DNA of 64,000 nt from Fratercula arctica (GCA_947846985.1 CANTUZ010000001.1:6806004-6870003), one strand, 5' to 3'. Positions 1 through 12,815 are shown, counted from the stretch's first letter. A program made the numbers and translations. The notes: generated by a model from the letters alone, not told the origin.

Positions 1-1116
1 AATGTATGCACAGCTATTGATTAGATTCAACTGTCCTTCCTGAGTTGGGCGGTGTGGAAAGGCATTAGCACGAACAGAAGGTAGAAACAACCTTCTGCTC
101 CACGCAGCGTTAGAATAGCTGAGTGCTTTCCAGCACTGCATTAAACAGCGTGACAAAGAGAGGAGTTTATTCTCACTGCTACTATCTAGTCTGAGAAACG
201 TATGCAGAAGAGAGGTTATCGCTGGCAGGAGTTTGCTGCTGTTTTCAGGCGCACATTTCTCTCGCTTCACATTAAAGGCTGAGGAGTGAACAAATGCACC
301 TGGCATTGGGAGCAGAAAAAAAAAAATAATCTTTGTGTCCTATAAGAGCTCCCTGCCCAGTTTTAGCCTTGCCCTAAGAAAAATGCTTCTTGCACAGGGG
401 ATCTTTATCCGGAAGTTATGAAGTTGCGCTGTGTCTGAGATTGGAGCTTTTGTGGAGCCTCCAGTGACATTTTCATTAAACTGTAGATAGACCATAGCTG
501 TACAAATTTCCTTTGAATGTGATTCAGCTTCCAGTGGGAAGCCTGAAAGAGTATGGAGGATTGAGATAGCAGTACACCCTTACTGGAGGCTTCTGAGTGG
601 TGAAAGCTATGAATAAGTGCATACATCGAGGATTCATTGAAAAAGTTAGTAATTCAAATTTATATTTAGGTGTTTAAGACATCTGAACATCTGTTCATAG
701 TTGCCACTTACAATAGTTATGCTTTGATTGGATATTAACTGGTTGCACGCTAATCCAGCTTTGTAACAGTAAGTGTTAAAAGACAACAAGAATTCTGGAA
801 AGAAATATTCAAGTTTCGGAGCTTTATTCATCACAAAAGTTTGGAGAATTAAGTAGAGAGGAGATAAGTAAAAGTCCTACTGCAGAGTGTCTGCTTCTGA
901 ATTAGCTCCTCAAAAGTAATTTTTAGAGACAAGCCGCTGAGCGAGGCGGAGGACTAGCCTGATTCACTGGGACACTTTCTCTGTTTCAAAAGCTATAATG
1001 ATCCTCAGCTCATTAGGGAGTTATTTGTATCCATCAAAGATCCATCCCGTGGTCAAGACAAAGCACTTATAGCCTGGGAGACATTTTTTTTCCATTCTAA
1101 ATTATTCTATACACCT
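1..1116. other. Unassigned non-coding DNA
   Basis: AT-rich, CpG-poor sequence with no recognised repeat. Two minus-strand frames of 73 and 62 codons (405-626 and 646-834) have no recognisable domain or gene context and are best taken as chance. Confidence 0.6.
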
Positions 1117-1260
1117 CCACTGTGATCTTTGTCAGGTCACAGATTAGGCCTCATTTCCCCCTCCCTCATCTTTTACAAATGGTGATAATACTCCCTACCT
1201 CACAGGACTGCAGTAGGTCTTCATAACCCAGAATCTGCAAAACACTAATAGTCCATAAGT
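1117..1260 (+). repeat. MIR-like SINE relic (3' half)
   Basis: The order of blocks matches the second half of the ancient amniote MIR SINE as I remember it. First comes a 'gtgatctttgtcaggtcac' block, then 'cctcatttccccctccctca', then 'cttttacaaatggtgataat', then 'ctacctcacaggactg', ending in a degraded 'aaaacactaatagtccataa' block. The polarity is forward relative to the MIR consensus. MIR copies are known but sparse and very diverged in birds, which fits the decay seen here. The 5' tRNA-derived half is not visible. Family assignment is from pattern memory only. Confidence 0.65.
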
Positions 1261-4200
1261 GAAAATTCCTAGGGAAATACAGGCTGTCATCAAGCACCTT
1301 TGAAATTTTAAATCAGATGGGGCAAAAGAAAGGACTGATGAACAAAACAACACTGTCCTGTCTCACAAGGGTATGGCCAAAGTGATCAATAAGGAATGTC
1401 TTTTCCATTTCCAGTAGACGGGGCAGGGTATGAGTGTAAAAGAGAAGTCAAGACACAGATTTACAAAATCCCCAAAAAGTATGAGTCCTATCTAAATCTG
1501 AGATTCAGAAGGAAAGAAAATCTACTCTGTCTACTCTTGTAACAAATCATTCCAATTTCTCTTTAAACTGTTGTTAAATGTCAGAAGTAAAAAAAATAAA
1601 AATAAAAAATACTGGTTTTATCTCTGAAAACAATTAGATCATGGTGGTGCACAGTGATAATGTTGCTGAGTTTTACATCATTTGTACTACCGGATGGCAA
1701 GCTATTCGTTAATAACTGCCTGCTGTTGTGGAATCCCCTGACAGAGGGCCATATGTGCCGCAAAATCTCAGGCACTCGAGTGAATGATGGGAGATGTGCA
1801 GTTCAAAATTCCCTTATCAGTCATGCATTTGTTCATGAGGTGGACTTTTTTTTTTTCTTTTCCCCATTCCTCCATGTCACCTAAGTCTGCTTTGAAATCA
1901 GCTAAGCTCTTAAAATGTCCTTAGGTAAAAAGAGAGAAAGACTATCTATGCCATCATGGGCAGGGTACCAACCTTCTCCGTTAAATGGAAAAAAGTTGAA
2001 AAAGCAATAATCAAGTTTTATAAAGCAAGCATGCAAGGTATCGAAGGGACAGGAGTAAAATCAGGTTGTTTGGAATTGGAAGTTAATCCAAGAATAGCTG
2101 AGAGGAGACTTCTCCAAGGAGGGTTTGACCTTGCAGCTCTCACTCCTGTGCAGGGCGTGCATATGGCAAAAAGACACAACTCCTTTCGAAGAAGCCATTC
2201 ACACAGAAAGACAGAGCTGAGAGGCATTAAATGAAGTTGCTTCCACAGCCCATGTTTGAAAAAGAGACCCCTGGCCCCAGCAGGGCTCCACAGAGAAGTC
2301 TGTGACCAGCGCCATTTAGGGTTCCAGTGCCAGGGCAGAGACTTGTGTTTGAAGGGACCTTGCTCAGCCACTGTCTCTGAAGCTGGTCCTGTAAATGTAC
2401 AGTGAATGTCACACTTCACACCTCATGTTCTTATGTGGATTGACTGTACAGTGATTCTCCAAGGCCTGTGCAGTGAGATCAAGCTCTACGCCATGAGCAG
2501 AGTGAGATCATCTTCATTTTAAATGAGAGAGGGTCCTCATTCTCCTCCAAGTGAGGAAGCTATGACCCCTCATTACGTGCACAGAGTTGCATAATGCAGT
2601 CACATCAGCCAACCATCACAGAGATTAAGCATCTGACCTTGAAGCTTCACATGCTGAAAAGAGACTTCCATCTTGTGTCTTAGAAGCACCGACTTTTTGA
2701 AAGATCCCAGCTCTCGGCTATCTGCAACTAAAAAGAAGAATTGAGAAAGAAGCTGGTCCTTGTGCCACTACGATAACCTTGACACAGTATGGAGAAGACT
2801 CTGTGGGCCAGACTGGTTGTCAACATTGCCTGTTGGGTCCTCCTTCTTCCAGAAATCATAAGTCCAGATCCGCACATCCCAAAGTTTCACCACTCCATGC
2901 AACAAGACCTCTGCCTTGCAGAGTGGGAATAGCAGAGGACACTAATCAGGGAGGAAGAGCACAGCAGAGGGAAGATCCAGAGCTCTACATGAATAATGTG
3001 GTGAAGCCACAAGCAGCACAAGCAGCACAAGCAGCAGTCAGGCCTACAGCAGACAATGCATCACGCTGGTGTTTTTTAATCTTCCCCATGTTCAGCTGTC
3101 GCTAGGGAGCTCCAGCGTATGGCGGTGCAGGCCACCCTCTCGGCACTGTGGCAACTAACATATCCTATGGCCAGTCTGATGACTTCTGACTATTAGATGT
3201 GAAATTGCCATTGGGAGAGTCCGACTGATGCTGTGGACTCAATTTGTTCATTCGCGTCTGTGCTGTCCATGATCCCCAGCATTTTTTTTTTACCTTTAAC
3301 CTCTGTCTTATCCTTACCTCTGCTTTTATTTTAACCTTACCATTTTTTCCTAAAAATGACTTATTCTTTCCAAATCTCATGTATGCCGTGATTTCTTTTC
3401 CTTCCTAGAGTCATAGATAAAGGGGAATACTCATTTATCCATCTGAACATTACATAGCTCTAGTCCACACTGAGACTCAGTTTGACTGAACTGCCAACAA
3501 ACTAAAGGCTGTGACCTTCATCTGCCTCAGGCATAACCCGAGAATGATTGATTTTACAGTGGGCCCCTTGCGAACGTGAAATTAAGCAGCATGACCTCTT
3601 CTGAGGCGAGCTTGCTCTTTGAAGGATGATCATGTCTTCCTTTGATGATCTCTTTAATCCTTGTCTGAAATTTTTCGTGAGGATTGTATCACACCTTAAG
3701 CAACACGGTGGACTCAGCAATGAAAATGATACCCAAAACGGGGCATGAGAAAGAAAGCATACCTGCCTGCTTCACCCGCCACAGTTGGCAACAGGTTGAG
3801 AGTTAGTTTTGAAAATAATTGTTACTTCCCTCATGCAGGGCTTTGAAGACAACATCTGGAATTCAATTCTGTGGCTAATAAGGAGCCACAGGGGATCTGC
3901 CTTCTTTGAGGAAATATGAAAAGGATTTTAGATAATAAATCCATCTGAGAGTTCACAACCATTTGGAGACCTTTTATAAATAGGAAAATATGATAAATTA
4001 TTCCATTACCTGCTTGACTAATACTTTGGTGAAAATAAGTTTTGACGTGGTGTCCTTTTTGGGTACAGTGTGAGAATAGAGCCTGACAAAACAGCAGAAG
4101 AAAATTTTAAAAATACGTATGTTGTGGAAATGGATAAGAAGTTTTTCTGATGATCAGGCTTTAGTCTCTAAATTTCTCACTGAATCTTTGTCAATAACTC

Positions 4201-5484
4201 TAGTTTTCAAAATGCCGATGTTCAGCTTTTGCTTGATGCCAGCAACCTAACAGGACACAACAATAATTATATTACACAAAATATAGCAAAGAACAGCGAT
4301 TTCAAATGGAGACGTAATGTTTTCCTGCCCTTCTTACACATTTTCTTATTATACCAGCACACAATCCAGGACAAGTTTGGGTTTAGTAGCAAATTTTTAC
4401 AGCTGAATGCTCATTTGGAGTAAATTTGAGTAGCATTCATGGAAGTATTCAAATGTGGTAAGATTCTTCAGACCACCGTGAGGTTGTCATATTTATGCTT
4501 TATACATAGGCATGGAAAATTATTGTTTGAAGATTAACTCACGATACAAGCAGATCATGCTGGGTTGTTTAATGGTTGGGAGATCAACAGAGCTCATACT
4601 GCAAGCACAATGTAATTAGGTAATCTTAAACGTGACTGGAGGTAATATTGCCCAGCTATTTACAGTTTCACTTAGGACTTCTAAGTATTTAAGGTGCAAC
4701 AAGAACTCATGCTAAAGATTTAATATAGTTGTAATAATGATAACTCAGCATAATTGTGGATCCTTGTGATTAATAAATTCAAAAAGAAAATTTTATTATA
4801 TAAAATAAAAAAAAAAATATTATATTCCTTCTCCAAACACTTCAAATTCTGGAAGAAACTGTCTTTTCCTCCCTCTTTATCATTTGGAATATGTTTATGA
4901 ACACAATTTTGTTATTTCTTGTCTTTTACTTGTTGCTTGTTTGAAACCAGGATGACTGGGGCAAATACTTTTTGCCAAAACCCGTTGTTATTCACTGATT
5001 AGGCGCCCAGTTGCGTGGTAAAGACAAAAGTTAAAACCCATGCTGAATAAGGGTATTTAAAGCTGTGTTTCACATAGTTCATCTTGAAAATTCACTGCTG
5101 AAGAATCCCAGAGTGCTAGTATCCAATCTATATTGCATAGTTAGTCAGCGATTCAGAGGAATTCATTTTGCAGTCGATTCAATCAGAAATGCTACCAGGG
5201 AGTAAGAAAGCTGAAGGAAATTGCATCTACCTTCACTAAGTAATTGACTGAACAACAAACCTTTCAGCATAATCCACTTAAATCATAATTAAACTTCCCA
5301 GACACCAGCCCTTCTACTTTCTATGCTGTTTTTATGGGGAACAAAAGCATTCACTCTTTAATAAATGGCGTACTTGAAAATATGCTTGTTTGTAACATAC
5401 CCAGAAGCAGCATCAACTTATTATGTGCATCTTCTTGAACTGAGAGGTATGCTTGAACTCCCTTATCGTTTTTATTTTGATCTG
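1261..5484. other. Unassigned non-coding DNA
   Basis: There is no recognised gene or large repeat. A frame of 133 codons on the minus strand (2018-2419) overlaps one of 92 codons on the plus strand (1956-2234) and another on the minus strand, the usual picture for chance frames. A small tandem of the 9-base unit CAAGCAGCA, about three copies, lies at 3010-3037 inside a 108-codon plus frame (2779-3105). It explains that frame's short alanine/glutamine run but does not make it a gene. Confidence 0.55.
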
Positions 5485-5534
5485 TTATATAATTATATAT
5501 ATATATACATATAATGTATAATATATGTATATAG
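5485..5534. repeat. TA-rich microsatellite
   Basis: About 50 bases of almost pure alternating T and A with a few interrupting C and G. It is an imperfect (TA)n tract that can form cruciform-like structure. No flanking element explains it. Confidence 0.85.
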
Positions 5535-6593
5535 TGTGCATGAAAATCTTGCCTCACCAGTATGTTAGCTCCTTTTAGCTGAGAGTTTCCAAATACTAGG
5601 AAATTCAGATTGAGAGGCCATCACTATCTATGTGTAGGTATCCTCCAGTGAGCTGAGTTTCTGAGCTCTCCTTGTACCCTAGCCTATCCTCTAGTTAATG
5701 TAACGAAGAGTCTTTGGAGAAATTCAGCCCACTCTACAGAACTCACGTATTGGCTGGTCAGCTGAATCACTTTCCAGGATTCACTGACAGCAACGACAGG
5801 TTTGTCACCTAAGACACATGAAGGTACCTAAATGTAGGTGCTTTTGTCTGCAGTGGAATCTTTCCTTGCAATTTAATGTGATCTCAAGTGGACTGAGAAT
5901 TAAAAATAGAATCCTGCTTCCTGATTAACTCCTTGTGGCAATGCTTTTATTTTGTAATCAGGGCTTTAGTTTAAAATTAGTTTGATTCCTGTGGAAAAGG
6001 AAAAACTCTTCAAAAGGTTCATCATCACTTTTCTTGAGCTGTCTAGCCAGCAGAAACATTCAGGAACATTTATCCTAGCTCTTTTGTCTGGAAGCTGGAG
6101 ACAAAAAGTAAGACAGGAACTAAGTGTCACGAAGAGAACGGAGAGTGTAGATCGTTTCAAATGCCTTTAGATTGGGATTTCACCTCTGAGGACTCCATAA
6201 TAGGCTGGCACACAGCCTGGGTTTAATTTCACCTAATTTCAGACAGTAAAAATAGCCACACTTGCGGTAATCATGCCAGCTTCCCTGCATTACAGCTGGA
6301 GAGAGACAGTCATTTTTGAGGCGCAATTCATCTGAACTATATTGGGCATCCATATTAGGGGGAAAAGAATTGCTGCTTAAAAGTGTTTATTCCTCTCCCC
6401 GAATATGTTGGAGATTTGTTCCAGGTGACTGGTTCATATGTAGATAACTGCATCTGGGTCAGGTCTCCCTGACTCAGTACTGAAGGCCAAGGAAACAGGA
6501 TGAGTCCGTGCTAAAGCAGGGAAAAGACCTGCAAGACTGACCGACTCAGTCACTTTCAGTTGAGTTAGTAACCACGCACATGTGTTCCAGCTT
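5535..6593. other. Unassigned non-coding DNA
   Basis: Nothing firm. The stretch around 5790-5860 contains paired 'cacctaag', 'ggtacctaaatgtaggtgc' words reminiscent of short non-autonomous DNA-transposon relics in amniotes, but this is too decayed to call. Frames of 62-64 codons on opposite strands at 5966-6170 overlap one another almost completely and are not gene-like. Confidence 0.5.
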
Positions 6594-6704
6594 AAAAAAA
6601 AAAAAAAAAAAACAAACAAAAAAAACAAGCAAACAAACCAAACCAAACCAAACCAAAAACCAAACAAAAAAACCCAAACCAACTGAAAAAAGAAACTAAA
6701 AAAC
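6594..6704. repeat. A-rich low-complexity tract with CAAA/CCAAA units
   Basis: It starts with an A run of about 20, then irregular CAAA, CCAAA and CCCAAA units for about 110 bases. On the complementary strand it produces a 104-codon frame (6434-6748) rich in Phe, Leu, Val and Trp, which is an artefact of the repeat. The A-run end could be the decayed tail of an A-tailed retrocopy, but no recognisable body lies upstream. Confidence 0.85.
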
Positions 6705-9700
6705 CCCACCAGAAAACTCTTCCAGGACGACGTTTTCCATGCAAACACAACCTCAATCAGTTTTTATCCTATGAAAGACAAGGCACTAAAATCCTGCACT
6801 ATCACAGTGCAAAGGTGTTCCTTGCAGGTTTTCAAAGGCAGAGAGGCTTCAGACTGGTCCTATTGCAGGACAGACTCTAGTACTTCTACTTCCAGTATTT
6901 TTCTTCCAATTCTTCTGAGCCTTCCATCCAGCCTAGTGCATCTGTATAACAGGTTCCCTACAGCCATCCCACAGAATGGAAACAAAGTAAAAACACCATG
7001 AAAGGTCTAGCAGTTACCTCCTTCACCTATAACGTCTCTGCATATTTAGAAAAAAAAAAATGCCTGGGAGCAAGAAATAGCAGAATTTTTACAATATTTT
7101 TTTTTTTTTTTGGCTTGTAGCCCATGTTACAAAGAAATTGCTTTATTTTGTCCCCTTTTTAAATAATAAGTTGTCTTGTGAGCTCTATTCTCTCAGCCGC
7201 ATCGATTGTGGTACCCTTTCTTCACACCCTTGCAGAGATTACTCTGCATTAGGAGACAGTGGGCGATACCTTATAATACAGTGGACCTACAATAAGTATA
7301 CTTATTTCAAATGAAAGCTGGTTTTATACACTGCCTGCAATCATTTTTTAGCAAATAACGTGCTTTTCCAAAGTCGGTATTATTCCCACACGGCACTATC
7401 ACAGAAGGACTATCACGGGAGTCACTAAGCTGAACTGTGAAGGCTGCTGGTGTCCCATGGGCTGCTAACAACCAGGATATTCACAGGCTGTAGTTCACAG
7501 CTCTCTTAAGACTCAAAATACATGTTCTGTATGATAACCTCGGGTAGAAGTACTCACACATGAACCTCAGAATAAGAGACACTTCCAGACATGTACTAGG
7601 AAGGTTCTGTGAGACATTCAGGCGGGTGGGTGCTAGACCAATTCCTATGTCTCGTGGCCAGGACAGAAGGTTGTAGGCAACGAGCTAAAGTTTGCAACTC
7701 AGATTGATCAACTGGGAGCCGAGGTTCAGCCCCAGCTCCAGAAGCTGCATGATTTCACATAGCACATTGATATCTCTCTGTAGGGCAAAGCAGAGTGATT
7801 TGTATGAGCAAGCTTTTATCATGCTAACACTGTGTTCTGCAGGTGGCAATCTGTCCTTCTTCTCCTACCAGGGTAGTCACAGTGTTACCTACACACTCTC
7901 AGTCCTTGCGTCACTAAGTATACAGCACATTGTTGATCCTTTAGACAGTTTTTCAACCAACTAATAGCAAGGGAGTCCAATACACTCAGTAAATCCTCTC
8001 CAACCACTTTGAAAACCCCATGGATAAAAAGACCTTCATCTTTGTTTTGCTGGTTCTGTGTTTTCAACTTTTAGGTTCCTTTGGGGTTTCCACTTCTTTC
8101 CCTCCCTTGTGCCTTCTCTGCCATTACCAAGTACTGTACTCAAATGTTAGAAGCTAGAAGAGGCTTTTTAATGACCTATTGAGAATGAAATGAATAATTT
8201 AAGAATCACAATAGCTTTAAATTGGTTTTGCTTGTTGTAGGGTGTAAACTACATTACAGAGGGGGGATTTGTTCTCTTTCTGTTTCCTTGCAATGAAGTG
8301 ATACAAAATCCTGTCTCATATTTTCTTTGTGCTAATTGGGGATTTAACTGTTGCTTCCTTTGCTTACACTGACGTACATCAAAGCCCTTAAAATCCATTT
8401 TAATTGTGCTGAGTGGATTTGGTCAATTACACTAGTACTCTTTCTATTAATAAGCATGTGAAAGGAAGGCTATTCTGTATGTAAATTAATAGACCTAATC
8501 AGTTGTCCTCCCATTGTAATACACATAACAGGATTTGGCAGTACCTCAAAAGGAAGTAAAGGTTTCATGGCTTATGTCCAGGATCACGTTTTTGCAGACT
8601 ACACACAGAGAGGAAATTGAGGTTGTCTCCACATCCTGATAAAATATCCAGAATTTATCTGGTCACCACCTAAATATCAGCTCTTAGGGCTTTTGTTTGG
8701 AAGACATCTCAAATTGGAATGACTGTACAGTTGTGAGGCTGATCAAATAAAAGAATTATTATTTGTAACATAGCACTTACCAGCCCTGTTCATGATGAGA
8801 CCCTATAGCTTGCTACTGACAGGTAAAGGAAGACAATCAGACAATCTCTGCTGGTCTCTAAAAAAAAAAGAGGGAAAAAAAAATACATCCAAACAAGGCA
8901 ATATAAGAAAACAGGGATATTTCTCACTGTTACAGGGTCTCATCATATCAATCTACTGCTACGACTCAATGAGGTATTTTGCTTATACCACAACAAAGGG
9001 CAGTTTTAGAAAAGACACGATGCACCTTATTAAATAACAAGGTAGTAGTTTGTCACAAAGAAGTAGTTTGCTAAATGTTTCTGAGATTCTCTTTCTATAA
9101 ATTTGACAGTCACCACAGGAAAAAATACAGTGGTGTTTGTTGATAAAGTGAGCAGGAAGACCGGCAGACTGAGGACTGATGACACACTATTCATATACTG
9201 AATGACATACTATAGGAAGCAAGAGAAAAACTTTCAACATTGTAAGATATTTGCCATTGAATTCAATGAGAACATAATCAAGCCAGCATGGAGTGCTTTC
9301 AGAAATCCTCCTTTCAATCTCTTTCTTAATTACAAGGTGAATGATGGTTTCCCAGAGTCTGGAGGTGTAACATGAGTGTCACTGGTTTGGGGACCTCCTT
9401 TCCTTACACAACTCAAGCTCCCTGCCTGTGTCCTCCCAGGACAGAATGTCATTTTCTAAACACAAGCATTTATAGGCCAATTATGGTGTCCTGAAGTTTT
9501 CAAGACAACAGCATGGCAATGAATGACAGACCTCTCAGGTACTCGCGTTGTTCTGGAGAGGCATTTGGAGGCTGGGCGGGACACCTAAAACAGTATTTAG
9601 CCACCTATGTCTACATAACAGAATTCCCTCCTTCTTTACAGTCATACAAACTATGTGCCAGTAACGTCCGCTTTTCTCTGTTGATTGCAGGGGGAAGCGT

Positions 9701-9776
9701 GGGGTTGAGTTCAAATGAAGGCAGCAACTTTGTAGATTCTCGACCAAGTCCAATGAATTTCCCCTACAGTGGCTAC
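6705..9776. other. Unassigned non-coding DNA
   Basis: AT-rich sequence with homopolymer runs (a T run near 7095-7112, A runs near 7050 and 8860-8882). Frames of 60-107 codons occur on both strands and overlap, with no recognisable domain. A weak MIR-like word lies near 7730-7790. I see no other structure worth naming. Confidence 0.5.
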
Positions 9777-9818
9777 ACGTGCACACACGTGCATTCAAGA
9801 CGTGTTGAACATAACGTG
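9777..9818. promoter_or_regulatory. Cluster of four ACGTG cores (possible bHLH/bZIP or hypoxia-response site cluster)
   Basis: ACGTG occurs at 9777-9781, 9787-9791, 9800-9804 and 9814-9818, four times in 42 bases. The first two sit in CACGTGC contexts (E-box CACGTG). The surrounding 150 bases also keep several CpGs in an otherwise CpG-poor region. ACGTG is the core of hypoxia-inducible-factor sites and of several bHLH and bZIP sites. Regulatory use is inference only, since part of the spacing reflects a short 'acacgtgc' tandem. Confidence 0.3.
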
Positions 9819-10641
9819 CATAGAATGTGCTGCTGATCTGTCTGGGCTTTCTATGTGTCTCACAGACCAGATTAGAGCTACTAAACTGTAACTTTATCAG
9901 AGCAGTGGACATAAAAAAAATCCAAGCCATATGTAAAAGAATTCTTCAGATTCTGGTCAGGTCAATTCCATGGACAGAAAAGTAGGACATAGCTGTGAAA
10001 ACTTGGTTCTATCACAACTTAGGGCATGATATTTGTGCCTGTGGCACTATGACCTTAACAGGAGTTTAAGTCTAAATTTCTGAAACAGAGGGAGATCAGG
10101 ACCCACATAACTGAGAACTAAAATGAGGGAGACGCACTGGAGCAAAGTTATAATTTAATTTATGAGTTAAATGCCACGTTGAATTTTCGGTCACCCTCCA
10201 GTGCTGACCCTGCTTCCTGTTAAGGTTAATCATTTCTGCAAGAAAGAAAAGGAACAGATTGTAAAGGCTCTGTCTCTGGCAGAGCATTAGCATACTGTTG
10301 AGAATCTATATCTTCTATTGACATGCAACTAATGTGAAAGAATGTCATTTGCATTCAGCCAGCAAACATTAAGCAAACAGGGTATTGGGGACGACAGGTT
10401 CTGCTCTCTGTATAAGCTCATAGAGTGCCTTCTCCTATACAAACAGACACAGAAGATCTTCAGTGACTCATAATTCCTCCATTTCGATTCTAAGCAGACC
10501 TGATTTCTAGTCAGATTTGCTGAGGCGCTGAGTATGCACAACTTACGGTAAAGTCCACCGAGACACATGCACTCAGCCAGCCTACCTCAGCTGTGGGTTT
10601 TGTTGGCTTTGCTGAAGTATCTTGTTGTTCTTTAACACCAG

Positions 10642-10714
10642 TTTCAGAGGCAGCTACACTTCATCAGATTTAATCAAATCTGCAATTTGCACAGATACAT
10701 GCAAAAGCTACCAG
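10642..10714 (+). other. Weak candidate internal exon (73 bases)
   Basis: It is bounded on the left by a pyrimidine-rich stretch ending in CCAG ('cttgttgttctttaacaccag') and on the right by CAG followed by GTAAGG, a good donor. Two of the three plus-strand frames are open across it; the second reads FRGSYTSSDLIKSAICTDTC and onward. A 64-kb stretch is expected to contain several such pairs by chance, no adjoining exon is identified and the peptide is not recognised. It is listed only because both splice-like signals are present. Confidence 0.12.
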
Positions 10715-11063
10715 GTAAGGCTAATTGTTTTCTTAGTCAATAAAAATTGTTGCCCACGGCATTCTTTATTTTTGTTACCTTCAAAATAGTTTTATTAGAA
10801 GATTTGATGCACGTGACCAGTGCTTGACAGATAGCTCTCTTCTTTCATATCTCCTTAACAAGGTGTAACTTTAAATAAACCAGAGGTGCACAACAATGTT
10901 ATGGATAAACTTGTGCTATGAAACAGAGAGAAACTCCTATGTGCAGCTGAAGCTACTGGAGTAGGTTTTCTGTAGGACACGCGGTTCTAATCAGAATTTT
11001 GACATAAAAGTTAAAAAACCCAATAAACTGAAATTTTATAAAGCAGCAGATTCCTGAAGCAGA

Positions 11064-11084
11064 GAAACAAACAAACAAACAAAA
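11064..11084. repeat. Short (CAAA)n microsatellite
   Basis: About five copies of a CAAA-type tetramer followed by an A run. Simple-sequence repeat with no further context. Confidence 0.8.
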
Positions 11085-11992
11085 AGTATTTGCAGAGCTT
11101 CCGATGACCTTCATTTATTTGGTGGCATCCAGGAGGAGGAACAGCTCCCTGGAAAAAAAGCAGTCAGTAACAGCAACGTATAAAGGGATTCTGATCACTG
11201 ACAGGAGCAACTGAGTTAACACATAATTATAAAGATAATATTATTGAACCCAGTCAAGCCTGATAAGCAGTTGGGATTCTGTTCAGGTCATCAAGATGGA
11301 TTTTAGGACATTCTTCACTCAATTTCCCTTTCCTGTTACTGTGGTTGATTTTATTGAAGTTAAACTACTGTAAAATGACACTCATGCAGAGCAACTTAGG
11401 CCTCAGTATCATTGTTCCTCCCTGTGATAATTGTTTCCATAATTGTTCTTGTCGTTGTAGTAGATGATCTGCAAAGAAGAAGAAGGGGGAAAAAAGGTTG
11501 TGTCCTTTCCTGCTACTTTATAAGGCATGATGATAGCTTCATAAAATTTTATTGTATTACTATACCAAGACCATAATACCATTCCCATACTTTATTACCA
11601 CGCCAAGAACTGGAAGTTGAACTCAGACAAATTCAACATTGAAATAAGATGTAATTTTCTACCACTGAAGGCAGGGAAACACAGGAATGATTTGTTGGGA
11701 AGGCTAAAGAAATAGAAGGGAAATGACCCTGCTCCTGCATTCTTCAGAATCTCTCGGTTCCAGCCTCCTGAGATCTCAGAGATGAAATTATAAAACTTTC
11801 TAACTAATAACTCTTGAGCCATAATCTAGGAGGCATTCTTTGGCCCGCGTCTGTCGTGGAGGTCTGCATGTCTACAGTGATTGTTCTAGCCCGGTATCTA
11901 TAGCTCACAGCCCACAAGTTTGCACTCTGTACTGCCCTTGCTGTCTTAATGCTTGCAAGACCAGAATAAGACAGGAGTCACAAAGTGACCTC

Positions 11993-11997
11993 AGGGG
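11993..11997 (+). repeat. Left target-site duplication AGGGG
   Basis: The five bases directly before the TG that opens the LTR. They are matched by AGGGG directly after either candidate LTR end (13066-13070 or 13114-13118). A 5-base duplication is typical of ERVL-class retroviral integration, against 4 for ERV1 and 6 for ERVK. Confidence 0.7.
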
Positions 11998-12235
11998 TGT
12001 GGAATAGTTACTAAATTGGCTAAAATACAAAAGTACAGCATTGTTCACACATTAAGGAAAGTCATAAAATCAAGAGGCTTCTGAGGTAGAATACAGCCGC
12101 AGCTGGCACATGAAGAATGCAACATCGGCGGTTCCCTGTACAAGGTTGTTCTCGAAGCTACATGAGGGATGGAACGAAACGTTATCATTTCGTGGCCTTC
12201 CCTTGTGACGAATAGCAGATATGGGAACGAGATGG

Positions 12236-12297
12236 TACTACGGAACAGATAAGCTGCCTGCTTGCTTACTACGAAACAGATAAGCGGCCTACTCGCT
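12236..12297 (+). repeat. 31-base tandem duplication in LTR U3
   Basis: Units 12236-12266 and 12267-12297 are the same length with four mismatches, both built around 'aacagataag' followed by a gcct block. Direct repeats at this place in retroviral LTRs often act as enhancers. AGATAAG fits a GATA-factor site in each copy. The enhancer role is inferred from position. Confidence 0.75.
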
Positions 12298-12499
12298 ATC
12301 CGAGCCAATGTTTCATCAAATTCTGATGAAATGCTGTCCTTTGTGCGAACTTTGCTTATTACAAATGTACCAAAACACACCTCCATCCCGGAGGCTACCC
12401 GCCCCCCAGGTGTGACCACTCGTCCTTGAGTCCACCAATCATAATAAAAGTATTTATGACTAAAGTCACTCAAACTCCACTTTGAAGATAAAAAAATAG

Positions 12500-12507
12500 T
12501 ATAAAAA
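12500..12507 (+). promoter_or_regulatory. LTR TATA box
   Basis: TATAAAAA, the only good TATA box in the LTR, about 200 bases after the U3 duplication and about 310 bases before the polyadenylation signal. This is the expected order U3-TATA, then R, then AATAAA. Transcription would start near 12530. Confidence 0.6.
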
Positions 12508-12815
12508 TAGCCCGAGAAAGGGGGGATATCAGGGAAGACACCATCGTGAACAAGTCGAGGAGAACTCCATCACTGACTCCCGGGATCAGTTGACGCGCTG
12601 AGCCTTTCTTCCCCCCCATAGGGACGCCTTTGGGTAAGACTTAGATTATACCAAGTGCTTTCTCGGAGAATCTCTATCCTACATTTATAGCCAGGCTGTA
12701 TCGTTTATAACTTTGTCGCGCATTTGATATATGTAATAATACTTTCATTTGCACGTGCTTTGCAGACAGTGTATTTCTCACCGGCAATCCTAAGAACCTC
12801 TCTATCTGTTGTTTA

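Larger units (their letters stand above)
9819..11997. other. Mostly unassigned non-coding DNA before the LTR
   Basis: No repeat of size is recognised apart from the CAAA run listed separately. It contains a weak exon candidate (10642-10714, listed separately). Frames up to 79 codons lie on the minus strand without any domain signature. The last bases before the LTR carry the left copy of the 5-base target duplication. Confidence 0.5.

Noticed and set aside
6434..6748. 104-codon minus-strand frame with a hydrophobic, Trp/Phe-rich segment, membrane-protein-like
   Set aside because: The hydrophobic part is the complement of the A-rich CAAA/CCAAA repeat; no flanking exon signals.
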